NCBI GenBank assembly: GCA_003280655.1
Contig: QCEK01000007.1
Location: 1-64,000, forward strand
Direction: 5' to 3'
Source of the DNA: Prochlorococcus sp. AG-355-O17
GTDB lineage: Bacteria; Cyanobacteriota; Cyanobacteriia; PCC-6307; Cyanobiaceae
Length of the DNA: 64,000 nucleotides
Shown piece by piece: positions 33,764-41,890 of the stretch; position 1 is the first letter of the stretch, and every line of letters starts with the position of its first letter. The translations under genes and the position numbers were made by a program. The notes under the pieces were generated by a model, which saw only the letters and a program-made list of their open reading frames with translations, did not search any database and was not told the DNA's origin.

Positions 33764-34375
33764 TTATCTATATAAATTTTCTCTGAGCCATGGCAAACTT
33801 AAACCCATTACATTACTGAAACAACCCTCTATTTTTTCTATGTATTTACCGCCTATACCTTCTAAGGCAAATCCTCCGGCGCAAGATAAAGGTTCATTTG
33901 TATCTACATAACTCTTAATTTCCCAATCTTCCAAATTAGAAAAATAAACTCTTGAACTTACTGTTTTTTTTATTATTTCAGTGATTTTAAAAATTTTGGA
34001 AGTTGAATCAAAATTCCCAATTATTAGAGTATGGCCAGTATGTAAAAATCCAAATTCTCCAGACATTTTTTTCCATCTATTAAATGCTTCCTCTTTATTA
34101 GATGGTTTTCCATAAGCTTCTCCTTTAAATTCAAAAATTGAATCGCACCCTAGTATTTCCAAAGGACCATAATTAAATTCTTCGGGCAATGATATATTTT
34201 GAATATTTTCAGATAAACTATTAGCCTTTTGAAAAGATAATTCCAAAGCTAAATTAAATATATTTTTTTCTTGAATAGTAGTTTCATCAAAGTCACTTGA
34301 TATTTGGATAAATTCGATTTGACAATTTTCTAGTAATTTCTTTCTAGATTGAGAAGCAGAGGCTAGAATTAACAC
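33764..34375 (-). CDS. maf: Maf-like nucleoside triphosphate pyrophosphatase
   Basis: A 203-aa house-cleaning nucleotide pyrophosphatase (Maf/YceF/YhdE). It has the N-terminal signature [37 protein letters not shown] (catalytic Asp equivalent), and the C-terminal [19 protein letters not shown]. It hydrolyses non-canonical or modified NTPs. Convergent with psbC and divergent from cobQ. Confidence 0.93.
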   Translation of the reverse strand: MLILASASQSRKKLLENCQIEFIQISSDFDETTIQEKNIFNLALELSFQKANSLSENIQNISLPEEFNYGPLEILGCDSIFEFKGEAYGKPSNKEEAFNRWKKMSGEFGFLHTGHTLIIGNFDSTSKIFKITEIIKKTVSSRVYFSNLEDWEIKSYVDTNEPLSCAGGFALEGIGGKYIEKIEGCFSNVMGLSLPWLRENLYR

Positions 34376-34441
34376 AAATTTTTTACCAAATTATAATTCA
34401 ATTTAATAATTAATAAATTTTAAAATTAATAAAAATTACTG

Positions 34442-35971
34442 ATGGGGTTAGAAGCAAAATTACATGAAATAAAGAGACCAATAATGGTCCTAGGCACTTC
34501 CAGTGGAGCGGGAAAATCATTAACGGTTACTGCTATTTGCAGGATTATTAAAAATTTAGGAGAAGAACCAATACCTTTTAAAGGGCAAAATATGAGTAAC
34601 AACGCTTGGGTTGATTGGGAAGGTGGAGAGATGGCGTATTCACAAGCACTTCAAGCTTTTGCTTGTGGTACTAATCCCTCTGCAGAGATGAATCCCATTT
34701 TATTAAAACCACAAGGAAACTCAATAAGCGAGGTGATTCACCTTGGCAAAAGCATAGGAACCACAACCGCAAAAAATTACTATAAAGATTGGTTTATTCC
34801 TGGCTGGGAAGTAATTAAAAAAAGTTTAAAGTCGATTTACGAAGGGAATCCTGACTGTCGTTTAATTATTGAAGGAGCTGGAAGTCCTGTAGAGATGAAT
34901 TTGATTCATAGAGATCTGACTAATTTAAGAGTTGCTAAGTATTTAAATGCAAATTGCATTTTGGTTACTGATATTGAAAGGGGAGGTGTATTCGCACAAA
35001 TAATTGGTACTCTTGAATTAATGAAACCTGAAGAAAAGAAGCTTATTAAGGGAATTATTATAAATAGATTCAGAGGAGACCTTACATTATTTGAAGAAGG
35101 GAAAAAGTGGATCGAGGATAAAACTCAAATCCCTGTTATTGGAATTATTCCATGGTTAAATGATTCATTTCCTCCGGAGGACTCTTTAGATTTGCTTGAA
35201 AGAAAATCCCATTTAAATAATCCTGAATTAAAAATTGGAATTGTAAAGTTGCCCTCTATAAGCAACTTTTCAGATTTTGACCCTTTAGAAAATGAAGAAA
35301 CAATATTAATTGAATGGATTAGAGAATCACAAAACCTTAGTAAGTATGACTTCATTATTCTGCCGGGCAGTAAACAAACGATTAAAGATCAAATATTTCT
35401 TGAAAATTCTGGCTTATCAGAGGATATAAGGGAATATTCAAATAACAAAGGGAATATTATTGGAATATGTGGAGGTTTACAAATGTTAGGGACTACACTT
35501 GAAGATCCTTATTTTAAAGAGGGTTCCAAAAATTATTCTGAACAAAAAATTAAAGGGATTGGATTACTACCATTAAAAACTACTTTCTTTAAAAAAAAAT
35601 TAACACGTCAAATCAACTCTGAGTCTATATGGCCATGCCAATCAGAAATTAATGGATTTGAAATTCATAATGGACAAACGAAATTAGATAAAACTCAAAA
35701 CTCATTAGATATTAAACCTATCTTCAAAGATTTAGATCTAGGTTGGTATAAAGAAAATAATGAGGGCGGAACAATCGCAGGAACATATATTCATGGGATA
35801 TTTGAAAATGATAGTTGGAGAGATCAATATATAGATTTAATAAGGAAGGGTAAAAATTTACCATTATTAAATAAAAAATCAATATCTTATAAAAAAAAGA
35901 GAGAATCCATTATTAATAATCTTGCTAATGAATTCAATAAACATTTAAATCTCAAATCATTTTTAAGTTGA
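34442..35971 (+). CDS. cobQ: Cobyric acid synthase
   Basis: A 509-aa glutamine-dependent amidase adding four amide groups to adenosylcobyrinate a,c-diamide in (pseudo)cobalamin synthesis. It has an N-terminal ATPase-like domain (VLGTSSGAGKSLTVTAICR, FKGQNMSNNAWV), the linker LIIEGAGSPVEMNL, and a C-terminal class I amidotransferase domain with PGSKQTIKDQ, nucleophile GICGGLQMLG (about 342-351) and GTYIHGIFEND. Its TGA overlaps the TTG start of the ferredoxin. Confidence 0.97.
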   Translation: MGLEAKLHEIKRPIMVLGTSSGAGKSLTVTAICRIIKNLGEEPIPFKGQNMSNNAWVDWEGGEMAYSQALQAFACGTNPSAEMNPILLKPQGNSISEVIHLGKSIGTTTAKNYYKDWFIPGWEVIKKSLKSIYEGNPDCRLIIEGAGSPVEMNLIHRDLTNLRVAKYLNANCILVTDIERGGVFAQIIGTLELMKPEEKKLIKGIIINRFRGDLTLFEEGKKWIEDKTQIPVIGIIPWLNDSFPPEDSLDLLERKSHLNNPELKIGIVKLPSISNFSDFDPLENEETILIEWIRESQNLSKYDFIILPGSKQTIKDQIFLENSGLSEDIREYSNNKGNIIGICGGLQMLGTTLEDPYFKEGSKNYSEQKIKGIGLLPLKTTFFKKKLTRQINSESIWPCQSEINGFEIHNGQTKLDKTQNSLDIKPIFKDLDLGWYKENNEGGTIAGTYIHGIFENDSWRDQYIDLIRKGKNLPLLNKKSISYKKKRESIINNLANEFNKHLNLKSFLS

Positions 35972-36219
35972 AAGAAAGAAACATAAAAATCATATGGTCA
36001 AATAGTAATGAAACATTTGTTTCTGAGGGAGATGATTGGTTCTCTTCTGCTGAAAAAGCAGGTTTAGAAATACCTACTGGCTGTCTTACAGGAAGTTGTG
36101 GAGCTTGCGAAATAGATGTAAACGGTGTAACAGTAAGGGCTTGTATCAGTGAAATTAAAAATAATAAAGAATGTCTGTTAAGGGTTTCATTAACTTCAGA
36201 TCCCTTTTGGGAAAAATAA
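35968..36219 (+). CDS. Plant-type 2Fe-2S ferredoxin
   Basis: An 83-aa ferredoxin-fold protein with ligand motif GCLTGSCGACEIDV (three Cys in C-x4-C-x2-C) and the fourth in VRACISEI. It is shorter than photosynthetic PetF, which has about 97 residues, so it is probably a specialised ferredoxin. The start is TTG in a TTGA overlap with cobQ, so it is translationally coupled. A role as reductant in cobalamin or other metabolism is possible but not shown. Confidence 0.88.
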   Translation: MKERNIKIIWSNSNETFVSEGDDWFSSAEKAGLEIPTGCLTGSCGACEIDVNGVTVRACISEIKNNKECLLRVSLTSDPFWEK

Positions 36220-36232
36220 ATTTCATTAAACT

Positions 36233-36775
36233 TTACCTAATTATTAGATAAAGGAAAAAATAGTAAAAAAATGATCCAAAAAATGTGTTTATTAGAATAA
36301 CTTTCTTTTTAATTTTTGACGAGGCAATAATATAGCTACCCAAAACATGAGGTAAGATTGGGAAAGATCTAATGATTAAAATATAAAAAGATTTGAAAGT
36401 AATATTGTCAAAAAATTTATAAAGATTATTTTTTTCTGGTTTTTTTAAAAATAATATATTTCTAGAAAATTTAAATTTAATTTTCCTCAGAATAAGAACT
36501 TGAATAACACTTAAAATGGTTAAAGAAGGAGAAAAGAATAAAACATAATTTAACCCAAAAATCTTTATTAAGATAAAATCAAAAATAATTGATAAAGGGA
36601 GGCCTAAAAATATAGAAACTATATTTAAAGCAATCAAATATTTGTATTGGATATTATTAAAAAGGGACTCAAGATCATAGGTATATTTAAATATTAGAGC
36701 AAGAAAATAAACCCCTAAATAGGTAAAAAATATTTTAAAAATTACTGATTTAAAATTTAGATCTTTTTGATTCAT
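36233..36775 (-). CDS. Membrane protein, possibly VTT/TVP38 (SNARE-associated) family
   Basis: A 180-aa, very hydrophobic protein with about five membrane helices. The C-terminal part, with IIRSFPILPHVLGSYIIA and then a GSFFYYFFLYL helix, resembles the R-x-x-P-x-x-P...AG pattern of TVP38/DedA-like proteins; the family assignment is tentative. Convergent with the ferredoxin gene across 13 bases. Confidence 0.6.
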   Translation of the reverse strand: MNQKDLNFKSVIFKIFFTYLGVYFLALIFKYTYDLESLFNNIQYKYLIALNIVSIFLGLPLSIIFDFILIKIFGLNYVLFFSPSLTILSVIQVLILRKIKFKFSRNILFLKKPEKNNLYKFFDNITFKSFYILIIRSFPILPHVLGSYIIASSKIKKKVILINTFFGSFFYYFFLYLIIR

Positions 36776-36780
36776 ATGAG

Positions 36781-36961
36781 ATGAACATTAATGATGATTA
36801 TCAAAAACGTAGAGGGCAAATAACATCTTTTCTTACAGGGGAATTATAGAACCAAACAGGAAATATTTAGCAAGTAACTCACTTTATCCACTATCAAATT
36901 TAATTTATAGGGAATACTTGAGGAAACACATGAAAGTTAATAGAGGAAATGAATTTGCATA
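36781..36961 (+). pseudogene. Candidate frameshifted small gene (about 60 aa)
   Basis: An ATG at 36781 opens MNINDDYQKRRGQITSFLTG and then meets TAG. From the GGGG run at 36838-36841 the next frame continues in protein-like fashion: IIEPNRKYLASNSLYPLSN, then YREYLRKHMKVNRGNEFA and TAA (36959-36961). One extra G would join the two parts. The hairpin directly after the stop supports a gene boundary. No family is recognised, and a chance frame cannot be excluded. Confidence 0.35.
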
Positions 36962-37050
36962 AAAAAAAGACCCTTTATTAGGGTCTTTAAAGGTTTTACT
37001 AAATCAAGTGTTTCCTTGTTTCCACTGTTTCAGTAAAACCACTCCTTCAC
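36961..37050 (-). ncRNA. yfr2: Yfr2-family small RNA
   Basis: On the minus strand GGTTTTACT pairs with AGTAAAACC. The loop between them carries the tandem GGAAACAAGGAAACA, two overlapping copies of the GGAAACA motif that defines the cyanobacterial Yfr2 family, and an inner AGTG/CACT stem. A perfect terminator follows: AAAGACCCT, 5-base loop, AGGGTCTTT and T run. A GATAAT -10 lies at 37066-37061, placing the RNA start near 37050, about 90 nt, within the family's size range. The rest of the gene-free stretch to 37263 holds only its upstream region, with no frame I would call. Confidence 0.85.
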
Positions 37051-37263
37051 ACGTATTTAAATTATCTCATTAAATTCTTTTTTGTGGAAGGGCTAAATGG
37101 AATGTTGCTTAACTGTCACATGTGCCAGTTTTTCATTTCTTGACATAAAGAAATATCCTAATTCAAAGAAAAGGGAATTTACTTATTAGAGATTAATGTG
37201 TGAAGAGTTTCTAATTTGTAAAACTTACTGGGGAAAGATATAAAGTATCTACAATATTGATTA

Positions 37264-37446
37264 CTAATTCTTTTCCCAAAATAGATAAAGATTTGAAAAC
37301 TGGTTTTTAGTATCTACTATTGCGGTACTTGTTGATATCAACTTCCATCCTGCAGGATTACGTTTTTTCATTATTGCTGCAATTTCGTTTTCTTGTCTTT
37401 GAGTATTTGCATTTCCAACTGCGTAATATATATATATCAAGATCAT
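37264..37446 (-). CDS. Hypothetical protein (60 aa), N-terminus possibly shifted
   Basis: A 60-residue protein whose C-terminal two-thirds look real: NEIAAIMKKRNPAGWKLIST, then a LYLFWEKN strand, a GW-x-L pattern like that of small DUF4177-type proteins. Only its start is doubtful. A better start (MAKVENDLD, ATG at 37462) is in another frame, and a (TA)6 run at 37426-37437 lies between them. One TA more would join the two. See findings. Confidence 0.5.
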   Translation of the reverse strand: MILIYIYYAVGNANTQRQENEIAAIMKKRNPAGWKLISTSTAIVDTKNQFSNLYLFWEKN

Positions 37447-37554
37447 TTTCTACTTTTGCCATTTTTAAGGTGATGCTTTATTCAGAGTTAATATTACTCA
37501 ATCTTTCATCGTTACTGGGTAAGATTCGATAGGCTGGTTGTAAATAAGTCTTAT

Positions 37555-37641
37555 ATGGTATTACCTTCACCCCAAATTGCGATAGGACTACTGCTTATAA
37601 GTATTGGAATAGTAGTTACTTTCGATATCAAAATTGATTAG
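37555..37641 (+). CDS. Tiny single-pass membrane peptide (28 aa)
   Basis: A 28-residue frame: MVLPSPQ, one hydrophobic helix (IAIGLLLISIGIVV) and an acidic tail (TFDIKID). The layout is like small photosystem or b6f subunits, but it does not match any that I know. No clear Shine-Dalgarno. Low confidence. Confidence 0.35.
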   Translation: MVLPSPQIAIGLLLISIGIVVTFDIKID

Positions 37642-37719
37642 TTTAGAAGTAAATAATAAAAAAAAGTTGGATATTTGGGTAAATATCTACTTAATTCAAT
37701 CAATAAAGAATTATCTTAT

Positions 37720-38322
37720 TTAGATCAAGAATAAAAAACACCCTGCAATAAATCCACTTAAATGACCTAACAAACTTACCCCTGGCAAAAATGAGAAAAT
37801 CAAACCTATAAGGCATATTGTCTTTGACATTTTTTGCACTTCGTAATTAGATTTTAAACCAATTTTTTTGCCTAAAAAGTTACTCTTTCCATAAAAAGAC
37901 GTTAACAGTAAGAATCCAAATAAAGCATAGATTATTCCACTAAATCCTAAAGCGGCATAATTCGGATAAATATTAAAAAACGATAAGATCTTTTCGTAAA
38001 ACCAGATAATAAAAAAATTCAAAAAAGAACAAATTAAAATAAATTTCACATAAAAATATCTGCTTTCTATTCCAAGTCTCATCAAAAAATATCTAGTAAT
38101 GATTATTCCACCAATATTTGATAATAAATGATTTAAATCTGCATGAATTAGGATTGAGGTGAAAATCCTATAAGGTTGATCACTAATTAATTTTGGTACA
38201 AAGTAAAAATATTCTTTATCAATAACTCCAATTAAATCTGTAAGTATAAAAACTGAAATTAAAAGAGATGCGCTTAGGATGTATTGCCAATCATATTTAG
38301 ATATTGAATTATTAATTGCCAT
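37720..38322 (-). CDS. Rhomboid family intramembrane serine protease
   Basis: A 200-aa membrane protein with about six helices. The rhomboid signatures are intact: HADLNHLLSN (60-69) in helix 2, the catalytic Ser in GFSG (126-129) and the catalytic His in GHLSG (187). It should cleave single-pass membrane proteins within the bilayer. The substrate is unknown. It lies alone on the minus strand. Confidence 0.88.
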   Translation of the reverse strand: MAINNSISKYDWQYILSASLLISVFILTDLIGVIDKEYFYFVPKLISDQPYRIFTSILIHADLNHLLSNIGGIIITRYFLMRLGIESRYFYVKFILICSFLNFFIIWFYEKILSFFNIYPNYAALGFSGIIYALFGFLLLTSFYGKSNFLGKKIGLKSNYEVQKMSKTICLIGLIFSFLPGVSLLGHLSGFIAGCFLFLI

Positions 38323-38414
38323 ATTTTCTTTAGTTTTATACTAAAAGAATATCTGCTTACTTATAGAAGTACATAACCTCAAAAGTTTTTTAATGTCTTG
38401 AATTTATATTACCT

Positions 38415-38573
38415 TTAGTAAACTTTGCAATGAGAACTTGTTGGGTGATCTATGCACTCTTTCTCCCAATAATCTTGTCTTGAATCTTTTGGCAGTTGAT
38501 AATTAAAATCATGCATTCTCCAAATATCTGAAGTCGCATTTCTAAGGGCAGTGAATGGAGTGGTGAGTCTCAT
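38415..38573 (-). CDS. Small hypothetical protein (52 aa) with strong Shine-Dalgarno
   Basis: A 52-residue soluble protein: MRLTTPFTALRNATSDIWR, a HDFNYQLPKDSR middle and a C-terminal CIDHPTSSHCKVY with two Cys and two His. GGAGG lies four bases before the ATG, one of the strongest ribosome binding sites in the window, so it is very probably translated. The Cys/His tail might bind metal or form a disulfide; this is inference. Confidence 0.7.
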   Translation of the reverse strand: MRLTTPFTALRNATSDIWRMHDFNYQLPKDSRQDYWEKECIDHPTSSHCKVY

Positions 38574-38640
38574 AAAACCTCCTATATCTCTACTCCTTAA
38601 TTATCCTCTTATTCATATGAAATTAATAGAGTATTAATAC

Positions 38641-38788
38641 CCGAGTATTAGTGCTTTGCGGTTGTCGCTACTATCTTTTCTAATTAAGTAGGAGTAGAAA
38701 TAATTCAGGAGTCAAAAGCACTTCATCGACTTTGTGGACAGCAAGGTGCATAAGACTCGAAGAGGGCAAATAAATGCCCTCTTATTTT
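38641..38788 (+). ncRNA. Candidate structured small RNA ending in an intrinsic terminator
   Basis: No protein frame fits here, but the plus strand folds well. TAGT..GCG and CGC..ACTA pair at about 38649-38673. GAGTC pairs with GACTC, enclosing GCAC and GTGC (about 38709-38759). The stretch ends in an 8-base stem AGAGGGCA/TGCCCTCT (38761-38782) followed by TTATTTTATT. A GTATTAATAC palindrome (38631-38640) and a repeated GAGTATTA lie just before it. It does not match an RNA family that I know. Start and end are approximate. Confidence 0.45.
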
Positions 38789-38820
38789 ATTATTGGGACT
38801 TCCAGAAACGATAAATTAAC

Positions 38821-38904
38821 GGAGAGGGTGGGATTCGAACCCACGAATAGTTACCTATTAAACGATTTCGAGTCGTTCGCTTTCGACCACTCAGCCACCT
38901 CTCC
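38821..38904 (-). tRNA. trnS: tRNA-Ser(CGA)
   Basis: The minus strand folds as a class II tRNA: acceptor GGAGAGG with CCTCTCC, D-arm GCTGAGTGGTCGAAAGC, anticodon stem AACGA/TCGTT with loop CTCGAAA (anticodon CGA, reads UCG), a long variable arm, and the T-arm GTGGG-TTCGAAT-CCCAC. The 84-nt length and the long variable arm fit serine. CCA is not encoded. Confidence 0.96.
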
Positions 38905-38958
38905 CATATTTAAAATATAAATTAAAAAATTTATACTAAAAATATATTTAGATTTTTG

Positions 38959-39987
38959 TTAATTCCAACCAGTTTCTTTCATTATTTCTATTGCCTTACT
39001 ATTGAATTTGCCAATTTCTTTTATAGTCACATTATCTGGAGTGAAATCTCCAAATTTACTAACAATTCTATTTTGACTTGATTCCTTTAAAGGGTGCTCA
39101 TAAGTTTTATTAGCTAAACCTTGACTACCTTCACTAGAAGCTAAATATTCAAGAAGTTTAATAGCCTCATTCTTGTTTTCTGCATATTTATATACGCCCC
39201 CAGCAGTTATATTTACATGCGCAGGATTGGGTATTATTAATTTTATTTTTTCTGCTAAAGAAGCATCTCTTGGGCCTTTAACTCCATCAAGCATCCTTGC
39301 GACATAATAATGATTAACGATTCCAATACCGCACGTTCCCTGCCCTACAGCTCTTATTAATGAAGAATCTCCAGAAAAATAGGGAGTGGAGACATTTGAT
39401 ATCAAACCCTTGAGCCAAATTTTTGTTTGGCCAACGCCTTTCTTTGCTATTTGATTAGAAACCAAAGATTGATTATAAGGACTTTTTCTATTTCTTAGAC
39501 ATACTTTTCCTTTAAAAGAAGGATTGGTTAGATCCTCAAAATTTTTGATTTTTGTAATATCCACAATATCCGGATTTGTGATGATTACCCTTAATCGCCT
39601 AGTAAGGCCAAACCATTTATTTCTAGGATCTCTTAAATTATTTGGAACACTATTTTCTAGAATATTTGAATTAATTTTTTGAAATAAATTTGCCTTTGAT
39701 GCATTTTCAATTCTTGCTGCATCAACAAGAATTACTAAATCAGCCTGAGAATTTTTACCCTCTCTTTTTAAGCGCTCAATTATAGCTTTTCCATCTGTTT
39801 CTATATATCTAACTTTGATGCCAGTTTGTTCTTGAAATTTTTGATAAACCTCTTTATCTGTATTGTAATGTCTACCAGAAAATAACCTAACCTCTTTCTC
39901 TGCAGAATTTACAGGTTGATTATTTAGAAGTAGCGATAATGTCACTGAAGTAAAAAATAGCTTTTTTAAATAATTCTTTAATTTCAT
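38959..39987 (-). CDS. futA: Iron(III)-binding periplasmic protein, FutA/IdiA type
   Basis: A 342-aa substrate-binding protein of an Fe(III) ABC importer. It has a signal peptide (to about residue 29, VNSAEKE) and then the family start RLFSGRHYNTDKEVYQKF with the iron-ligand His/Tyr. DLVILVDAARIENA, RRLRVIITNP and the late tyrosine motif NHYYVARML (iron ligands) follow. The permease and ATPase genes are not adjacent, as in other Prochlorococcus. With flavodoxin nearby it reflects adaptation to iron-poor water. Confidence 0.93.
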   Translation of the reverse strand: MKLKNYLKKLFFTSVTLSLLLNNQPVNSAEKEVRLFSGRHYNTDKEVYQKFQEQTGIKVRYIETDGKAIIERLKREGKNSQADLVILVDAARIENASKANLFQKINSNILENSVPNNLRDPRNKWFGLTRRLRVIITNPDIVDITKIKNFEDLTNPSFKGKVCLRNRKSPYNQSLVSNQIAKKGVGQTKIWLKGLISNVSTPYFSGDSSLIRAVGQGTCGIGIVNHYYVARMLDGVKGPRDASLAEKIKLIIPNPAHVNITAGGVYKYAENKNEAIKLLEYLASSEGSQGLANKTYEHPLKESSQNRIVSKFGDFTPDNVTIKEIGKFNSKAIEIMKETGWN

Positions 39988-40119
39988 TTATTAAAATTGT
40001 TATTTTTGTTACCTTACAACAAAAATTTGGTAGAAATAATCCAAAAATAAAAAATCACTTTGTCATGTATATTTCTTTACCTTAGGAAATAACATTCTGA
40101 TACTTTCGAGATATAAATC

Positions 40120-40986
40120 TTACTTTACTAAGGGAAAGCCCATGCGTTCCCTCTCTAGTATCCATGAAGAAGCGACTTCTCTAGCTAACTTTCTGATTTT
40201 TTCTATATACTGGGCACGATCAGTTACTGATATTACGCCTCTAGCATCAAGCAAATTAAAGCTATGACTACACTTTAAAACATAATCAAGCGCGGGGTAA
40301 GTTAGCTTCTTTTCAATTAATGAATTTGCTTCATCTTGATATATCTCAAATAATTTTCTGAGATTTTCAGGATTTGATTCAGAGAAATTATATGAACATT
40401 GACCTTTTTCAAATTGAAGCCAAATATCGCTGTATTTCAGATCTTTATTCCAATTTAAGTCCCAGATACTTTCTTTATCCTGCAAAAACATTGCAATTCT
40501 CTCTAAACCGTATGTAATTTCAATTGGTATTGGTTGACAATCAACTCCCCCGCATTGTTGAAAATAAGTGAATTGAGTAACTTCCATTCCGTCTAGCCAT
40601 ACTTCCCAACCTACGCCCCAAGCTCCAAGAGTTGGCGACTCCCAATTATCTTCTACAAACCTTATGTCATGATTTTTAGCCTCTATTCCAAGAGATTCCA
40701 GAGATTTCAAATATTTTTCTTGGATCCCATCTGGGGAAGGCTTAATTATTACTTGATATTGAAAATAATGTTGTGCACGATTAGGGTTATCACCAAATCT
40801 TCCGTCTGTGGGTCTTCTACATGGCTCAGCATATGCAACAGACCAAGGTTCGGGTCCAATTGCCCTCAAAAAAGTATGAGGACTCATTGTACCAGCACCC
40901 TTTTCAGTATCATATGGCTGCATAATTAAACAACCCTCTTTGGACCAAAAATTATTTAAATTTTGAATTATATCCTGAAAAAACAT
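40120..40986 (-). CDS. glyQ: Glycyl-tRNA synthetase alpha subunit
   Basis: The class II catalytic subunit of the bacterial alpha2-beta2 glycyl-tRNA synthetase (288 aa). It has [16 protein letters not shown] near the start, [50 protein letters not shown] and the C-terminal [15 protein letters not shown] region. The ATG at 40986 is chosen over the adjacent TTG. glyS is not in this window. Confidence 0.97.
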   Translation of the reverse strand: MFFQDIIQNLNNFWSKEGCLIMQPYDTEKGAGTMSPHTFLRAIGPEPWSVAYAEPCRRPTDGRFGDNPNRAQHYFQYQVIIKPSPDGIQEKYLKSLESLGIEAKNHDIRFVEDNWESPTLGAWGVGWEVWLDGMEVTQFTYFQQCGGVDCQPIPIEITYGLERIAMFLQDKESIWDLNWNKDLKYSDIWLQFEKGQCSYNFSESNPENLRKLFEIYQDEANSLIEKKLTYPALDYVLKCSHSFNLLDARGVISVTDRAQYIEKIRKLAREVASSWILERERMGFPLVK

Positions 40987-41141
40987 CAAATTTTAAGAAG
41001 TTTAGAATTTAGATCAATGCCATTAAACATAATAACAAAACTTAAAACAAAAAATATTTTTAACTCTAATTTCTGAGAAGCATTATCTGGTATTTGGATA
41101 GCATAAAACTTAATCCAATATAAACATAAATTAGAAATTAA

Positions 41142-41528
41142 TCATGAAAAAAAATCTAATGGCAAAGGTCCAAAAGTATTAGATTCTTCTGCATCTTCAT
41201 CATATTGGCAAGTTATTAAAATTCCTTCTCCCAGACCATTCTCAGATCTAACAAAAACATTACCAGTTTTTTGGTTGCCTTTTAAAAAAACATATCCATC
41301 AGCATGAAGCGAATCTAAATTACCAAATTTTATTGAGGAATATTTATTAGAAATTGATTTCAGTGCTTCAATAGCTTTGGTATCAGAAGCTGCCATTATT
41401 CCTATTGTTATCCAATCGGCATTATAAATATTAGTTTCTAATTCTATTAATAGTTTTTTTTCTTGACTACTGCTTAAATGAGGAGCAGTTCTAAGACTGT
41501 TTAAATCAGCTAATTTATTTATTTCCAT
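41142..41528 (-). CDS. DUF1824-like cyanobacterial protein (128 aa)
   Basis: A 128-aa soluble protein. ADWITIGIMAASDTKAIEAL, FLKGNQKTGNVFVR, GLGEGILITCQ and the C-terminal TFGPLPLDFF match what I remember of the cyanobacterial family DUF1824. The function is unknown. It is followed on the same strand, at 41556, by a MIF-like gene transcribed toward it (28-base gap), so the three minus-strand genes 42061-41142 may be co-transcribed. Confidence 0.7.
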   Translation of the reverse strand: MEINKLADLNSLRTAPHLSSSQEKKLLIELETNIYNADWITIGIMAASDTKAIEALKSISNKYSSIKFGNLDSLHADGYVFLKGNQKTGNVFVRSENGLGEGILITCQYDEDAEESNTFGPLPLDFFS

Positions 41529-41555
41529 TAAATTAGTACCTAAAATAATAAATTA

Positions 41556-41888
41556 TTAACCAAAGGTTCTTCCATTCCAAGCCCATAATGAAGCGGGCAC
41601 ATCCTCGAAAGAAATATAAATTTTATCTATTGGAATTCCAATTTTTTCATAAACAAAATTAGATATTTGCTTTGCCATCTCTGAAGGATTTAAAGAGCCT
41701 ATCGACTTAATTTCTAAAAAACAACAAGGTCTTTCATCATCAAAATACATTTCTAAATTATCATCTAACTTAGCCATAACAAATCTTTTTGATTTATTTG
41801 TTAAAGACGCGACTAATATTGAAATTTCTTCAAGTAATTTCTTCTTATCCTCTATTTTTGCTGAAGTAGAAACATTAATATAAGGCAT
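41556..41888 (-). CDS. MIF/phenylpyruvate tautomerase family protein
   Basis: A 110-aa member of the tautomerase (macrophage migration inhibitory factor-like) superfamily. The N-terminus MPYINVSTSAKIEDKKKLL would expose the catalytic Pro1 after Met removal. AKLDDNLEMYFD, CCFLEIKSIG, and the C-terminal ISFEDVPASLWAWNGRTFG follow the MIF pattern. It probably acts on keto-enol substrates; the physiological role in cyanobacteria is unknown. It follows the 56-aa gene by 2 bases. Confidence 0.9.
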   Translation of the reverse strand: MPYINVSTSAKIEDKKKLLEEISILVASLTNKSKRFVMAKLDDNLEMYFDDERPCCFLEIKSIGSLNPSEMAKQISNFVYEKIGIPIDKIYISFEDVPASLWAWNGRTFG

Positions 41889-41890
41889 AT

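Noticed and set aside
37032-37055. Near-match to the Yfr1 core (ACTCCTTCACAC) on the plus strand
   Set aside because: It has one extra base, lacks the flanking Yfr1 stems and terminator in the right direction, and lies antisense to the Yfr2-like promoter.
37320-37532. 70-codon plus-strand frame opposite the 37264 gene
   Set aside because: The minus-strand frame has the more protein-like pattern (GW-x-L, charged helices); this one is Leu/Phe/Ser rich as expected of an antisense shadow.
40990-41141. Open minus-strand stretch between the DUF1824-like gene and glyQ, with a hydrophobic segment
   Set aside because: No usable start codon near its beginning and no conservation evidence; AT-rich intergenic DNA often looks hydrophobic by chance.
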